NCBI GenBank assembly: GCA_039818345.1
Contig: JBCBUC010000006.1
Coordinates: 66,167 to 130,166, forward strand
Length of the DNA: 64,000 nt
Source: Parvularcula sp039818345
GTDB taxonomy: Bacteria; Pseudomonadota; Alphaproteobacteria; Caulobacterales; Parvularculaceae
Direction of reading: 5' to 3'
Shown here: piece after piece, positions 44,043 to 52,685 of the stretch
How the letters are laid out: every line of letters begins with the position of its first letter
Numbering within the stretch: position 1 is the first letter of the stretch
Made by a program: the position numbers and the translations under genes
The notes under the pieces: generated by a model
Database searches by the model: none
What the model was told of the DNA's origin: nothing
What the model saw: the letters and a program-made list of their open reading frames with translations, nothing else

Positions 44043-44084
44043 GATCGATCTCCGGTTTCAAGCCTGTTTTTAAGGCGATAAAAT

Positions 44085-44160
44085 ACGTGTACCCACGAAG
44101 AAGTGTTCGCGGGGATAAATGATCCGCCCCGAGGGGGATTGGGGCGGATCAAGATTTTTT
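44085..44160 (+). ncRNA. Candidate small RNA with intrinsic terminator
   Basis: A perfect plus-strand terminator at 44121-44160 has no plus-strand gene before it; the gene to the left runs away on the minus strand. A TAAAAT -10-like box at 44079-44084 with TTTCAA 17 bases upstream would start an RNA at about 44090, giving a transcript of about 70 nt. Sequence is GC-rich only in the terminator. Could also be the terminator of a longer antisense transcript across the EF-hand gene. Confidence 0.4.
44121..44160 (+). terminator. Orphan intrinsic terminator
   Basis: GATCCGCCCC (44121-44130) and GGGGCGGATC (44141-44150) form a 10-bp perfect stem with a ten-base loop, then AAGATTTTTT. The T run lies on the plus strand only. 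Confidence 0.85.
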
Positions 44161-44268
44161 AAGTCTGCTGTGTGATGACAACAGCATTGAGCAGAAGGTA
44201 AGAGACCAAAGCACAACGCACAATTCAGTTTCCGATAGCCTTAATGAGACACCCTGGGAGATCCGCAA

Positions 44269-44886
44269 GTGAAGGAAATACACCGTTCTGCGCCGAAACA
44301 GACGCGCTCGCGGACCACGATTGACTACATTCTGGATGGAACCGCTCAGCTTTTGGAAAGGATCGAGGGTAACAGCGTCACCACCGCCAAGGTTGCTGAA
44401 CGGGCCGGATTCTCTGTCGGTACAGTCTATCGATATTTTCGCGACAAACGTTCCCTTTTTCGGGCGTTGGCCTTTCGCGAGATCGAACGCACCGAGCGGC
44501 GCGTTGACGAGGTGCTTGCCGAGAATCCCGACGCTAAGGGCGAAGAATTAATCAGAATATTGATTGATAATCTCATAAGGCCATTTGGCTCAAGCGTTGA
44601 GACGCAGCGGCGGGTCAACCTTTTGGTGATCGAAGACGCAGAGTATCGCCAGGTGTTCGCGCAGAAGATCTTTCAACTGCAAGCGAAGATTGCCGATAAA
44701 GTCCGGAAACATGATCCAGGCGGTTTTCGAGAACTTCCAGAAGAGGAGGTGGCCGTCCTTCTCGGGACGGTTGTTGGGCCGGTATGGATAATGCTCCGTA
44801 TTAACCCTGATCGAGTCCATCACCCAGACTTTTCGAAACGCTTGGCACGGACAATTGTGGACTTCTACCGTGCCGAGATCGACTAG
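44269..44886 (+). CDS. TetR-family regulator
   Basis: 205-residue regulator. The N-terminal HTH (SVTTAKVAERAGFSVGTVYRYFRDKRSLFRAL) is typical, and the C half is helical with a membrane- or ligand-pocket pattern. Start is a GTG at 44269 after GGGAG. It lies 76 bp before the BASS transporter gene on the same strand and close to the purine cluster, so it may repress one or both; operators are not evident. Effector unknown. Confidence 0.87.
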   Translation: MKEIHRSAPKQTRSRTTIDYILDGTAQLLERIEGNSVTTAKVAERAGFSVGTVYRYFRDKRSLFRALAFREIERTERRVDEVLAENPDAKGEELIRILIDNLIRPFGSSVETQRRVNLLVIEDAEYRQVFAQKIFQLQAKIADKVRKHDPGGFRELPEEEVAVLLGTVVGPVWIMLRINPDRVHHPDFSKRLARTIVDFYRAEID

Positions 44887-44962
44887 ATAGAGGACTGCTC
44901 GTCTTCCTCTTGTGCAACGCAACAAGAACGCGCATTGTTCTTGGCTGAGTGCGGGGAGCGTT

Positions 44963-45976
44963 GTGATCCAAGACCTGACCAAAACTGTTAGAGCATGGGC
45001 GAAGAAACAGTCTGCGCTGTTGATGATCTTCGCTGCCGTCCTGTTGGGCCTTTTGTTTCCTGCGCCAGCGCGGCTTGAGGGCCTGGTGTCTCTGGATACG
45101 GTCTCAACGATCGGTATTGCCCTTATTTTTTTCCTGCATGGGGCGAACTTAGCGCCTGATGTTTTTTTACGCGGCGTGGCGGCGTGGCGGCTCCATGTTT
45201 TGGTCCAGGGCACAACGTTTCTCGCTTTCCCGGCAGTCGGTGCAATCGTCTATATAGTCGGCGAACCTTGGCTTTCAGCCGATGCGCGGCTTGGCTTTTT
45301 CTTTTTGACCGCTTTGCCTTCGACGATCTCGTCGGCCGTGGCGTTGGCCGCGACGGCAGGCGGGCAAGTCCCGGGGGCGGTGTTCAATGCCTCTCTTTCC
45401 AATCTCGCGGGGCTTTTGATCACGCCTGCTGTTGTTGCGCTGATGGGTCAGGCAAGCGACACCAACTTTGATGTCGTGGCAGCGGTGCTCGATATCGCCA
45501 AAATCGTGCTGGTCCCGTTTGCAGCAGGGCAACTGGCCCGTCCGTTCATCAAAGAACTGATGGCCCGCTACAAGCCTCAGTTGAGCGCGGTCGATCGCGG
45601 CGTGATTTTGCTGATTGTCTTCAAGGCCTTTGCCGAGACGGGGGCAGCGGGGATGTGGTCACGATTTGCAGCGATCGATTACCTCGGAGCGATGCTTTTG
45701 GCCGGCCTCTTGCTGACCTTAGCGTTCAGCGCGCTTCCCCCCCTTGCTCGGGCGGCTGGGCTCAATGACCAAGAGCAGATCACGGCAATCTTCTGCGGCG
45801 GCACCAAAAGCCTCGCAACCGGGGCGCCGATGGCGCAGATTCTCTTTGCCGGCTTGCCATCCCTTGGGATCATCATGCTCCCACTCTTGATCTATCATCC
45901 GGCGCAGCTTGTCGTGGGCGCGGCGCTTGCGCAGCGTTACGCAGCGCGGCAACCGCAAGGGGCGGCCGGCGCCTGA
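44963..45976 (+). CDS. Bile acid:sodium symporter (BASS)-family transporter
   Basis: 337-residue inner-membrane protein with about nine to ten hydrophobic segments and the family motifs of the YfeH-type BASS group: FFLHGANLAPD, FLTALPSTISSAVALAATAGG and FCGGTKSLATGAPMAQILF. Despite the name, bacterial members carry diverse organic anions. The GTG at 44963 has GGGGAG before it; an earlier GTG at 44912 lacks a ribosome site. It sits between the TetR gene and the purine operon; a ureide or keto-acid substrate is inference. Confidence 0.82.
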   Translation: MIQDLTKTVRAWAKKQSALLMIFAAVLLGLLFPAPARLEGLVSLDTVSTIGIALIFFLHGANLAPDVFLRGVAAWRLHVLVQGTTFLAFPAVGAIVYIVGEPWLSADARLGFFFLTALPSTISSAVALAATAGGQVPGAVFNASLSNLAGLLITPAVVALMGQASDTNFDVVAAVLDIAKIVLVPFAAGQLARPFIKELMARYKPQLSAVDRGVILLIVFKAFAETGAAGMWSRFAAIDYLGAMLLAGLLLTLAFSALPPLARAAGLNDQEQITAIFCGGTKSLATGAPMAQILFAGLPSLGIIMLPLLIYHPAQLVVGAALAQRYAARQPQGAAGA

Positions 45977-45977
45977 T

Positions 45978-46004
45978 TGCAAAAGCGAATAGCTAGGTGC
46001 AAAA
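45978..46004 (+). repeat. Direct repeat TGCAAAA x2 before the hpx promoter
   Basis: TGCAAAA at 45978-45984 and 45998-46004, start to start 20 bases, about two helix turns, immediately upstream of the candidate -35 box at 46012. A regulator site is possible. Confidence 0.3.
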
Positions 46005-46011
46005 TGTCGTC

Positions 46012-46039
46012 TTGAGTGCTCCTGCTGGCCGATTATAGC
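46012..46039 (+). promoter_or_regulatory. Candidate promoter of the hpx operon
   Basis: TTGAGT at 46012-46017, 16 bases, TATAGC at 46034-46039. It would start RNA near 46046, about 55 bases before hpxX. It is the only gap of more than 50 bases before the coupled genes up to uraH. Confidence 0.4.
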
Positions 46040-46101
46040 GCACATGCGGGCTCATGACGTTTGTGCGCTTGATGATGGATCAACCGAGGAGGCTAAGCAC
46101 G

Positions 46102-46323
46102 GTGACTGGACAACCGACACATCGCGACGGTGATCCTTCGTTGGCCCGCGATCTCAGCCAGTTCGTGTTCGATACCTCGAGCGAAGCGGTCGCTCGACGT
46201 TCGGAAGATCTTGCGCTCGCCATCCCTGATGCAGCGCTTGAAGGGGTGAGACGCCAACTCAGTGCCTTGCGTTCCCATGCGGAGGCTGCCGGATTGATGA
46301 GCCCAGATGGTGACGAATCGTGA
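46102..46323 (+). CDS. hpxX: HpxX-like small subunit (AtzG/DUF4089 type)
   Basis: 73-residue helical protein, similar to the AtzG/HpxX (DUF4089) partners of AtzE-type amidases: a Glu/Ala-rich helix pair with IPDAALEGVRRQLSALRSHA. In the cyanuric acid pathway AtzG forms a complex with AtzE and stabilises it. I chose the GTG at 46102 with GAGGAGG nine bases upstream. Its stop overlaps the hpxY start (GTGA), so equal synthesis of both is likely. Confidence 0.78.
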   Translation: MTGQPTHRDGDPSLARDLSQFVFDTSSEAVARRSEDLALAIPDAALEGVRRQLSALRSHAEAAGLMSPDGDES

Positions 46324-47693
46324 CCAGCGTTTGGCCTTCGATCAGGGAGCTTGCTCGCCGCGTCCGCGGCGGGGAATGCTCAGCTATCGATACCGTCTCT
46401 CAATCTCTCCAGCGCATTCAGCAGTATAATGACGAAATCGGCGCTTTTACCCGCGTCTTAAACGACCGAGCGTTGCGCCAAGCACGCGCCATTGATGGTT
46501 TGATTGCTGAGGGCAAAGATCCCGGAACGCTCGCAGGCGTTCCTTTTGCGGTCAAAGATCTCATCGATGTCGAAGGGCTGACCACAACAGCTGGAGCAAA
46601 GCAGCGCATCGGCCTACCACCAGCGAAGAATGATGCTGGCTTGATCGAACGTCTCACGGACGCTGGTGCGATCTTGGTCGGCACCCTGAATATGGACGAG
46701 TTTGCTTACGGTTTCAGCACCGTGAACACCCATTTTGGGACGACCAAGAACCCCCATGACCTCGAAAGGTTGGCGGGCGGATCATCAGGGGGATCGGCGG
46801 CCGCCGTCGCAGCTGAGATGGTTCCTTTCGCTCTTGGTTCAGATACCAACGGATCCGTCCGTGTACCAGCGTCGCTTTGCGGGGTCCTGGGCGTCAGGCC
46901 GACCCATGGGGCGCTGCCCATGGACGGCATTTTCCCCTTTATCGATGAACTCGATACCGTGGGTGGCTTTGCGCGAAGCGCTGATGATGCACGGTTGGTG
47001 CATGAGGTGATGCAGGGCGATCGCTTCGACGCCCCTGATGGGCAAAACCTGAATGTTGGTGTGCTAGGCGGCTTTTTCCGGCAAGGGATTGACCCGGCCG
47101 TTCTCGAGGCAGTCGATCGAGTTGCTGAGGAATTGGACGCGCGCCCGGTTGAACTCTCCCTTGCTACGCAAGCCCGCTCAGCGGCGTTTCTTCTGACCTC
47201 GGCGCAAGGCGGACGACGCCATCTTGATGCCCTGCGGGGGGATCCATCTTCTTTTGACGATGGAACCCGCGACCGACTGCTTGCCGGCGCTGTTTTGCCA
47301 GAGGGCACAGAGACTGCGGCGATGGCAGCGGCTCAACCCTTTGCTGATCAGCTGGCGGCCCTTTTTGACGAGGTGGATGTCGTTCTGACACCAGCAACGC
47401 CAGTGCGCGCGCCTAAGATTAGTGAGCAGACGATTATGATCGATGGAGAGGCGGTGAATGCGCGGGCGCATTTGGGGATGATGACCCAACCTTTTGGCCT
47501 GAGCGGTGTCCCAGCGTTATCGGTGCCGGTCGCCCAACCAGATGGAGCCCTTCCAATCAGTGTGCAGATCGTTGCGCCCAAAGGGCAAGAGGGGGCGCTG
47601 TTTGCTGTGGCTGAGCGCCTTGAACAAGCAGGGGTGGTGATCGCGCCTCCCGCCAGGGGGTTGGTTCCTCATGAGATGAGGGAGTCCGCCTGA
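46320..47693 (+). CDS. hpxY: AtzE/HpxY-type amidase
   Basis: 457-residue amidase-signature hydrolase, related to AtzE (1-carboxybiuret hydrolase) and HpxY of the Klebsiella purine cluster. The Ser-cisSer-Lys triad is K79 (FAVKDLID), S155 (GGSSGGS) and S179 (DTNGSVR). In this operon the likely substrate is a ureide such as oxalurate, to be hydrolysed to oxamate or oxalate-level products; this has not been shown to my knowledge. Start GTG overlapping hpxX; its TGA overlaps the hpxW ATG by one base. Confidence 0.87.
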   Translation: MTSVWPSIRELARRVRGGECSAIDTVSQSLQRIQQYNDEIGAFTRVLNDRALRQARAIDGLIAEGKDPGTLAGVPFAVKDLIDVEGLTTTAGAKQRIGLPPAKNDAGLIERLTDAGAILVGTLNMDEFAYGFSTVNTHFGTTKNPHDLERLAGGSSGGSAAAVAAEMVPFALGSDTNGSVRVPASLCGVLGVRPTHGALPMDGIFPFIDELDTVGGFARSADDARLVHEVMQGDRFDAPDGQNLNVGVLGGFFRQGIDPAVLEAVDRVAEELDARPVELSLATQARSAAFLLTSAQGGRRHLDALRGDPSSFDDGTRDRLLAGAVLPEGTETAAMAAAQPFADQLAALFDEVDVVLTPATPVRAPKISEQTIMIDGEAVNARAHLGMMTQPFGLSGVPALSVPVAQPDGALPISVQIVAPKGQEGALFAVAERLEQAGVVIAPPARGLVPHEMRESA

Positions 47694-49276
47694 TGCTAGA
47701 AACCACGACCGGTTTGAGGGGTATGGTGACGAGCCCGCACCATCTGGCCAGTGCAGCAGGGCTCAATGTGTTGCGCGACGGGGGCAACGCTATCGAGGCG
47801 GCGATTGCCACAGCCGCGAGCCTCGCGGTTGTTTATCCGCATATGAATGGTATCGGCGGCGATAGCTTTTGGTTGGTGGTGGAGCCTGACCGCTCAGCGC
47901 GCGTCGTGCAGGGATGCGGCGCTGCTGCTGCGCTCGCCGAACCGTCGCTTTATTTGGATCAAGATTTATCGGCGATCCCCCACCGAGGGCCGTTGGCGGC
48001 GCTGACGGTGGCGGGCACGTTGTCGGCCTGGGAGGAGCTCTTGGCCTCTGGCTGCACCCTGCCGCTAGAGCGCATCCTCGAGGAGGCGATCGATTACGCA
48101 GACAAGGGGTCCGTTGCGCCGACAAGTCTCTCCGATCTTCTGACAGCGAAGCAAACGGAGCTCTCAGGAAACAGTTACCTTACAGATCTTTTCTATCCTG
48201 ATGGTCGGCCGCTCAAGACCGGGACGGTGTTTAAACAGCCCGCGCTGGCTGAAACCTTCAAAACCCTAGCGCGTGACGGATTGAGGAGTGCCTATGAGGG
48301 GCGCATCGCTCAGGCGTGGGCGCACGACCTCGAAGCAGTGGGTGCGCCGTTGCGGCTTGATGATCTCAAAGCCCATCGGGCGCGGGCAGAACGGCCGCTC
48401 GTCTCCCAGACAAGCCTCGCCACTCTCTATAATATGCCGCCGCCAACCCAGGGACTGATTTCTCTTTTGATCCTCTCTGCGTTCGATCGGCTCGACGCGG
48501 ATGAAGCTGACGGCTTTGCCCATATCCATGGTCTTGTTGAGGCCACGAAATGGGCCATGCGCCGCTCCCGCCAGGCTGGGATCGGGGATCCCGATTGGAT
48601 GAGTGAGCCGGCGCAGTCGGTCCTTGATAAGACATCAGATATCGCCGCCGCGGCGGCCTCGATTGATGCAAACCAGGCTATGCCTTGGAATGGGCCGTCA
48701 GCGGATGGTGATACTGTTTGGTTTGGCGCTGTTGACAATGAAGGTCGCATGGTCAGCGCTATTCAGTCTGTGTACCATGAATTTGGTTCGGGGGTCATGC
48801 TGCCTGAGACAGGCGTCATTTGGCAAAACCGCGGCGCCAGTTTTTCGCTCGTCGATGGCGCCTGGAATGCGCTTGCGCCGGGCCGGTTGCCGTTCCATAC
48901 GTTGAACCCTGCCGCCGCCCTGTTCCCCGACGGACGATCAATGGTCTACGGTACCATGGGCGGCGAGGGACAGCCGCAAAGCCAAGCTGCCATCTTTACC
49001 CGTTACGCCCGGTTCGGGGTTCCACTGCAGGCGGCGGTCACGGCGCCGCGCTGGCTCTTAGGTCGGACCTGGGGCGATGAAAGCACCAACCTCAAAATCG
49101 AAAGCCGGATTGATCCAACTGTGGTCAGCCAGCTGATCGATGCGGGGCATGATGTTCAAGTGGTCGAGCCTTTCACCAGCACGATGGGCCATGCGGGGGC
49201 CCTTGTCCGCCGCTCTGACGGCGTCATCGAAGGCGCCACCGACCCCCGCAGTGATGGCGGAGTTGCGGCATGGTAG
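47693..49276 (+). CDS. hpxW: HpxW-type oxamate amidohydrolase (gamma-glutamyltransferase fold)
   Basis: 527-residue N-terminal-nucleophile hydrolase of the gamma-glutamyltranspeptidase family. The sequence has the family start LRGMVTSPHHLASAAGLNVLRDGGNAIEAAIA, and the autocleavage site and catalytic Thr are T341 in ADGDTVWFGAVD, so it should mature to about 340- and 187-residue chains. There is no signal peptide, unlike true GGT, which fits HpxW, the cytoplasmic oxamate amidohydrolase of Klebsiella (oxamate to oxalate and ammonia). It overlaps hpxY by one base and hpxK by seven. Confidence 0.85.
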   Translation: MLETTTGLRGMVTSPHHLASAAGLNVLRDGGNAIEAAIATAASLAVVYPHMNGIGGDSFWLVVEPDRSARVVQGCGAAAALAEPSLYLDQDLSAIPHRGPLAALTVAGTLSAWEELLASGCTLPLERILEEAIDYADKGSVAPTSLSDLLTAKQTELSGNSYLTDLFYPDGRPLKTGTVFKQPALAETFKTLARDGLRSAYEGRIAQAWAHDLEAVGAPLRLDDLKAHRARAERPLVSQTSLATLYNMPPPTQGLISLLILSAFDRLDADEADGFAHIHGLVEATKWAMRRSRQAGIGDPDWMSEPAQSVLDKTSDIAAAAASIDANQAMPWNGPSADGDTVWFGAVDNEGRMVSAIQSVYHEFGSGVMLPETGVIWQNRGASFSLVDGAWNALAPGRLPFHTLNPAAALFPDGRSMVYGTMGGEGQPQSQAAIFTRYARFGVPLQAAVTAPRWLLGRTWGDESTNLKIESRIDPTVVSQLIDAGHDVQVVEPFTSTMGHAGALVRRSDGVIEGATDPRSDGGVAAW

Positions 49277-50592
49277 GTGCACTGAGCCAACCCTTAGCGA
49301 AGGAACAGGCGTCCGGCGCGCGCGCGTATCATCGCTGCAAGCAACTCGGTGTTGCGCCGTTTAGTTCGAGCACCGAGGGTCTTGACCGGCGCTACCTGAC
49401 TGCCGCCCACGCAGCGACAGTGGGTAAGATTTCGACCTGGATGGTCGCCGCGGGAATGACCACGCGCCTTGATTCCATGGCGACACTGATCGGGAGATAC
49501 GAAGGCACAGACCCTGACGCCCCGGCCTTGATGATCGGTTCCCATATCGACAGCGTACCGAATGGCGGCGTTTTCGACGGGCCATTGGGGGTGATGCTTG
49601 GGATTGAGCTCGTCGCTCGGCTTTACGAAGAGGGCACCCGCTTCGAGTTTCCGGTTGAGGTGGCTGCCTTTGGCGACGAGGAAGGCTCTCGTTTTCATGC
49701 CTCGATGATGAGCAGCCGTGCGATGGCGGGTGCGCCGATCGATAGTGATCTTCAGCAGACTGACGCAGCGGACATTGATGTGCCTGCTGCACTGTCTGCA
49801 TTTGATGCGCTGCTGGTTCAGCACACCGATCTGGTACGAGGCGGCAATAGTGCTGCTGCTGCTCAGCGCAGCAATCAAGAGGTCGCAGCCTTCATTGAAA
49901 CCCATATCGAGCAGGGGCCTGTTCTAGAGGCTGAGGGGTTAGCGCTCGGTGTCGTGACCTCGATTGCCGGCCAGTTACGCTACAGTGTCGAGGTGCGCGG
50001 CGCCGCGGCTCACGCCGGGACCACCACGATGGACCTGCGATCCGATGCCTTGACGGCCGCGGCCGAGATGACTTTGGCCGCTGAAACCATTGCGCGGTCT
50101 CAATCGGCCAAGGGTGTTGTGGCCACCGTCGGGCAGCTCGATGTGTTCCCAGGCGGCAGCAATGTTGTCCCTGGCCGGGTCTTTTTCAGCCTCGATGTCC
50201 GTGCACCAAGCAATGCCTACCGCGATGCCGCAGCGGCCTCGATCGAAGAGCGCTTTCATGCCATCGCTGAGGCGCGTGGTGTTCAGCTTAGTCTTGGTCG
50301 CCAGCAGGATTTGGCCGCGACGCCGTGTGATCCTGAACTCACCGACCTCCTTCGCCGCGCGGTTTCGTCGATCGACGGCCGCGCGTTTGAGCTTTTTAGC
50401 GGCGCTGGACACGATACCATGAGCGTCGCTGGCTTATGCCCTGTCACTATGCTGTTCGTCCGCTGTGATCGCGGTATTAGTCACCATCCCGATGAAAATA
50501 TTCTACCCGGGGACGCGGAACAAGCATTAGACGCACTGTTTGCGTTCACGAAACTCTATGAAGGAACCCGCCATGTCGCACCGGTTCGGTGA
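49270..50592 (+). CDS. hpxK: Allantoate amidohydrolase (HpxK/AllC type)
   Basis: 440-residue M20-family metal hydrolase that converts allantoate to ureidoglycine, CO2 and ammonia. Metal ligands are seen in GSHIDSVPNGG, FDGPLGV, AFGDEEGSRF (Asp-Glu-Glu), IETHIEQGP and RGISHHPDENI, the standard allantoate/ureidopropionase set. The ATG at 49270 overlaps the hpxW stop. It overlaps hpxJ by 20 bases. M20 carbamoylases can also act on beta-ureidopropionate, but the neighbours make allantoate the likely substrate. Confidence 0.88.
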   Translation: MVGALSQPLAKEQASGARAYHRCKQLGVAPFSSSTEGLDRRYLTAAHAATVGKISTWMVAAGMTTRLDSMATLIGRYEGTDPDAPALMIGSHIDSVPNGGVFDGPLGVMLGIELVARLYEEGTRFEFPVEVAAFGDEEGSRFHASMMSSRAMAGAPIDSDLQQTDAADIDVPAALSAFDALLVQHTDLVRGGNSAAAAQRSNQEVAAFIETHIEQGPVLEAEGLALGVVTSIAGQLRYSVEVRGAAAHAGTTTMDLRSDALTAAAEMTLAAETIARSQSAKGVVATVGQLDVFPGGSNVVPGRVFFSLDVRAPSNAYRDAAAASIEERFHAIAEARGVQLSLGRQQDLAATPCDPELTDLLRRAVSSIDGRAFELFSGAGHDTMSVAGLCPVTMLFVRCDRGISHHPDENILPGDAEQALDALFAFTKLYEGTRHVAPVR

Positions 50593-51805
50593 TATCGATC
50601 CCCCGCAACGCCTGCTGATGGGTCCGGGCCCAGTGAACGCGCACCCGCGTGTCCTGCGTGCGATGTCTGCTGATCTTTTGGGACAGTTCGATCCAGAATT
50701 CACAGCCTATATGAACGAGGTCATGGCGCTTTACAGGCCCGTTTTCTGTACCGAGAACGAATGGACTTTCCTTATTAACGGAACGGCTCGCGCGGGCATT
50801 GAGGCGGCGCTCATTTCACTGACGACGCCGGGCGACCGTGTCCTTGTGATCAATTATGGCCGGTTTGGTCTGTTGCTGCGGGAAATTTTGGGCCGTCTTG
50901 GCGCCGATGTTGTGTCGATCGATGCTCCTTGGGGTGAGGTTGTTCCGCTTGATGCTATTGCTCACGCGATCGAGGAACATGAGCCCAAAGTCGTGGCCAC
51001 CGTGTTTGGCGATACATCGACCACCATGGCGCAACCGGTGAAGGGCATTGGTGAGCTCTGCCGACAAGCGGGCGCCTATTTTTATATCGACGCGACCGCG
51101 ACATTGAGCGGTATGCCGTTTTATACGGATGAATGGCAGGTCGATGTCGTCACCTGCGGACTACAAAAGTGCTTGGGTGGCCCGGCGGGCTGCGCGCCGA
51201 TCACAGTGTCGGATCGCGCCGCCGACTATATCTTTGATCGTCGCCATACCGAGGAAGGTATTCGTAATGCAGACCTTCCGCAAGGAGAGGGCCCGCGGAT
51301 CGCATCAAACTATTTCGATCTGGCGATGGTGATGGATTACTGGTCGGAGAAACGCCTCAATCACCACACCGAAGCGACGAGCATGCTCTATTGCGCGCGG
51401 GAATGTGCCCGGGTGGCAATGGAAGAGGGTTTACCGGCCCGCTGGAAACGCCATCAACTCGCGGGTCGGGCGATGGTTGCGGGTGTGCGGGCGATGGGAC
51501 TTGAGGTTTATGGCGACGATGATCATCGCATGAGCAACGTCACCGGAATTTGGATTCCCGATACCGTCGATGGTGAACGCGTGCGAGACCGTATGCGGAC
51601 GGCGTTCGAAATTGAAATCGGTACGGCCTTTGGTCCGCTCAAAGGAAAAATCTGGCGGATCGGTGCGATGGGCTTCAACGCCGCGCAGCACAAAGTGTTG
51701 ATCACGTTAGGGGCGTTGGAGGCAGTTTTGCGGGCGGAGGGAATGAAAGTTCCCGCCGGCGAGGCGGTCGATGCGGCGTGGGGGGTCTATGCCGACGCCA
51801 CGTGA
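50573..51805 (+). CDS. hpxJ: Ureidoglycine-glyoxylate aminotransferase (HpxJ/PucG type)
   Basis: 410-residue PLP enzyme of the alanine-glyoxylate aminotransferase group. The PLP lysine is K199 in GLQKCLGGP, D173 in YIDATATL holds the pyridine nitrogen, and the N terminus LLMGPGPVNAHPRV is family-typical. In the Klebsiella hpx route HpxJ transfers the amino group of ureidoglycine to glyoxylate, making oxalurate and glycine. The ATG at 50573 has AAGGA upstream and overlaps hpxK; the next gene starts inside its 3' end. Confidence 0.88.
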   Translation: MSHRFGDIDPPQRLLMGPGPVNAHPRVLRAMSADLLGQFDPEFTAYMNEVMALYRPVFCTENEWTFLINGTARAGIEAALISLTTPGDRVLVINYGRFGLLLREILGRLGADVVSIDAPWGEVVPLDAIAHAIEEHEPKVVATVFGDTSTTMAQPVKGIGELCRQAGAYFYIDATATLSGMPFYTDEWQVDVVTCGLQKCLGGPAGCAPITVSDRAADYIFDRRHTEEGIRNADLPQGEGPRIASNYFDLAMVMDYWSEKRLNHHTEATSMLYCARECARVAMEEGLPARWKRHQLAGRAMVAGVRAMGLEVYGDDDHRMSNVTGIWIPDTVDGERVRDRMRTAFEIEIGTAFGPLKGKIWRIGAMGFNAAQHKVLITLGALEAVLRAEGMKVPAGEAVDAAWGVYADAT

Positions 51806-52685
51806 CCTCATCGGTTATGGTGCGACACCGCCTGACGCCAACTGGCCGGGCGGCGCGCGCATTGCCGTTCAGGTCGTTGTCAACGTCGAAGAAGGTGCTG
51901 AGCGTTCCATTTTAATGGGAGATGGAGAGTCAGAAGCTTTCCTCTCTGAAATGGTGGGCGCGGTTAGCCACCATGGCGCGCGCGCCATGGCGATGGAAAG
52001 TCTTTATGAGTACGGTAGTCGTGCAGGATTTTGGCGGCTCTTCCGTCTTCTGACCGAACGAAATATTCCTGTTACCGCCTTTGCTGTGGCTGAGGCGCTG
52101 CGTCTCACACCGCCGATCACCGAGGCTATGGTTGAAGCGGACTGGGAAATAGCCAGCCATGGCCTGCGGTGGATTGATTACCAAAATATCTCCGTCGAGA
52201 TTGAGCGCGAGCATCGAGATAAGGCGATAGATCTTCACACAGAGCTTACTGGCGAAAGGCCACTTGGCTGGTACACAGGCCGCACCAGCCCGCGCACCAC
52301 GGAACTGATCGCCGAGGATGGTGGGTTTGTCTATCACGCCGATAGCTACGCCGATGATTTGCCCTATTACGAAGTGCATAACGATAAGCCCCAACTTGTG
52401 GTGCCTTATAGTCTTGATGCGAATGATATGAAGTTCGTCGCCTATCAGGGTTTTGCCGAGGGGGAGCAGTTTTATCGCTATCTGCGTGATACCTTCGACA
52501 TGCTTTACAGTGAAGGCGGGCGGATGATGTCGATTGGTCTTCATGGCCGTGTCGCCGGGCGGCCGGCGCGCGCCCTTGCCCTCGCTAAGTTTCTTGATCA
52601 CGTGATTGACCACGATCAGGTGTGGTTCGTTCGCCGCATTGATATCGCCAACCATTGGTTGAAGGAGCATCCTTATGCAGATTGA
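51789..52685 (+). CDS. puuE: Allantoinase PuuE (polysaccharide-deacetylase fold)
   Basis: 298-residue metal-independent or metal-light allantoinase of the PuuE family (polysaccharide deacetylase/NodB fold), which opens (S)-allantoin to allantoate. Diagnostic parts are RDLIGYGATPPDANWPGGARIAVQVVVNVEEGAE at the start, YEYGSRAGFWRL and GWYTGRTSPRT. HpxB of Klebsiella is of the same type. I chose the ATG at 51789 with GGGGGTCT upstream; it overlaps hpxJ by 17 bases and hpxZ by 11. Confidence 0.93.
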   Translation: MPTPRDLIGYGATPPDANWPGGARIAVQVVVNVEEGAERSILMGDGESEAFLSEMVGAVSHHGARAMAMESLYEYGSRAGFWRLFRLLTERNIPVTAFAVAEALRLTPPITEAMVEADWEIASHGLRWIDYQNISVEIEREHRDKAIDLHTELTGERPLGWYTGRTSPRTTELIAEDGGFVYHADSYADDLPYYEVHNDKPQLVVPYSLDANDMKFVAYQGFAEGEQFYRYLRDTFDMLYSEGGRMMSIGLHGRVAGRPARALALAKFLDHVIDHDQVWFVRRIDIANHWLKEHPYAD

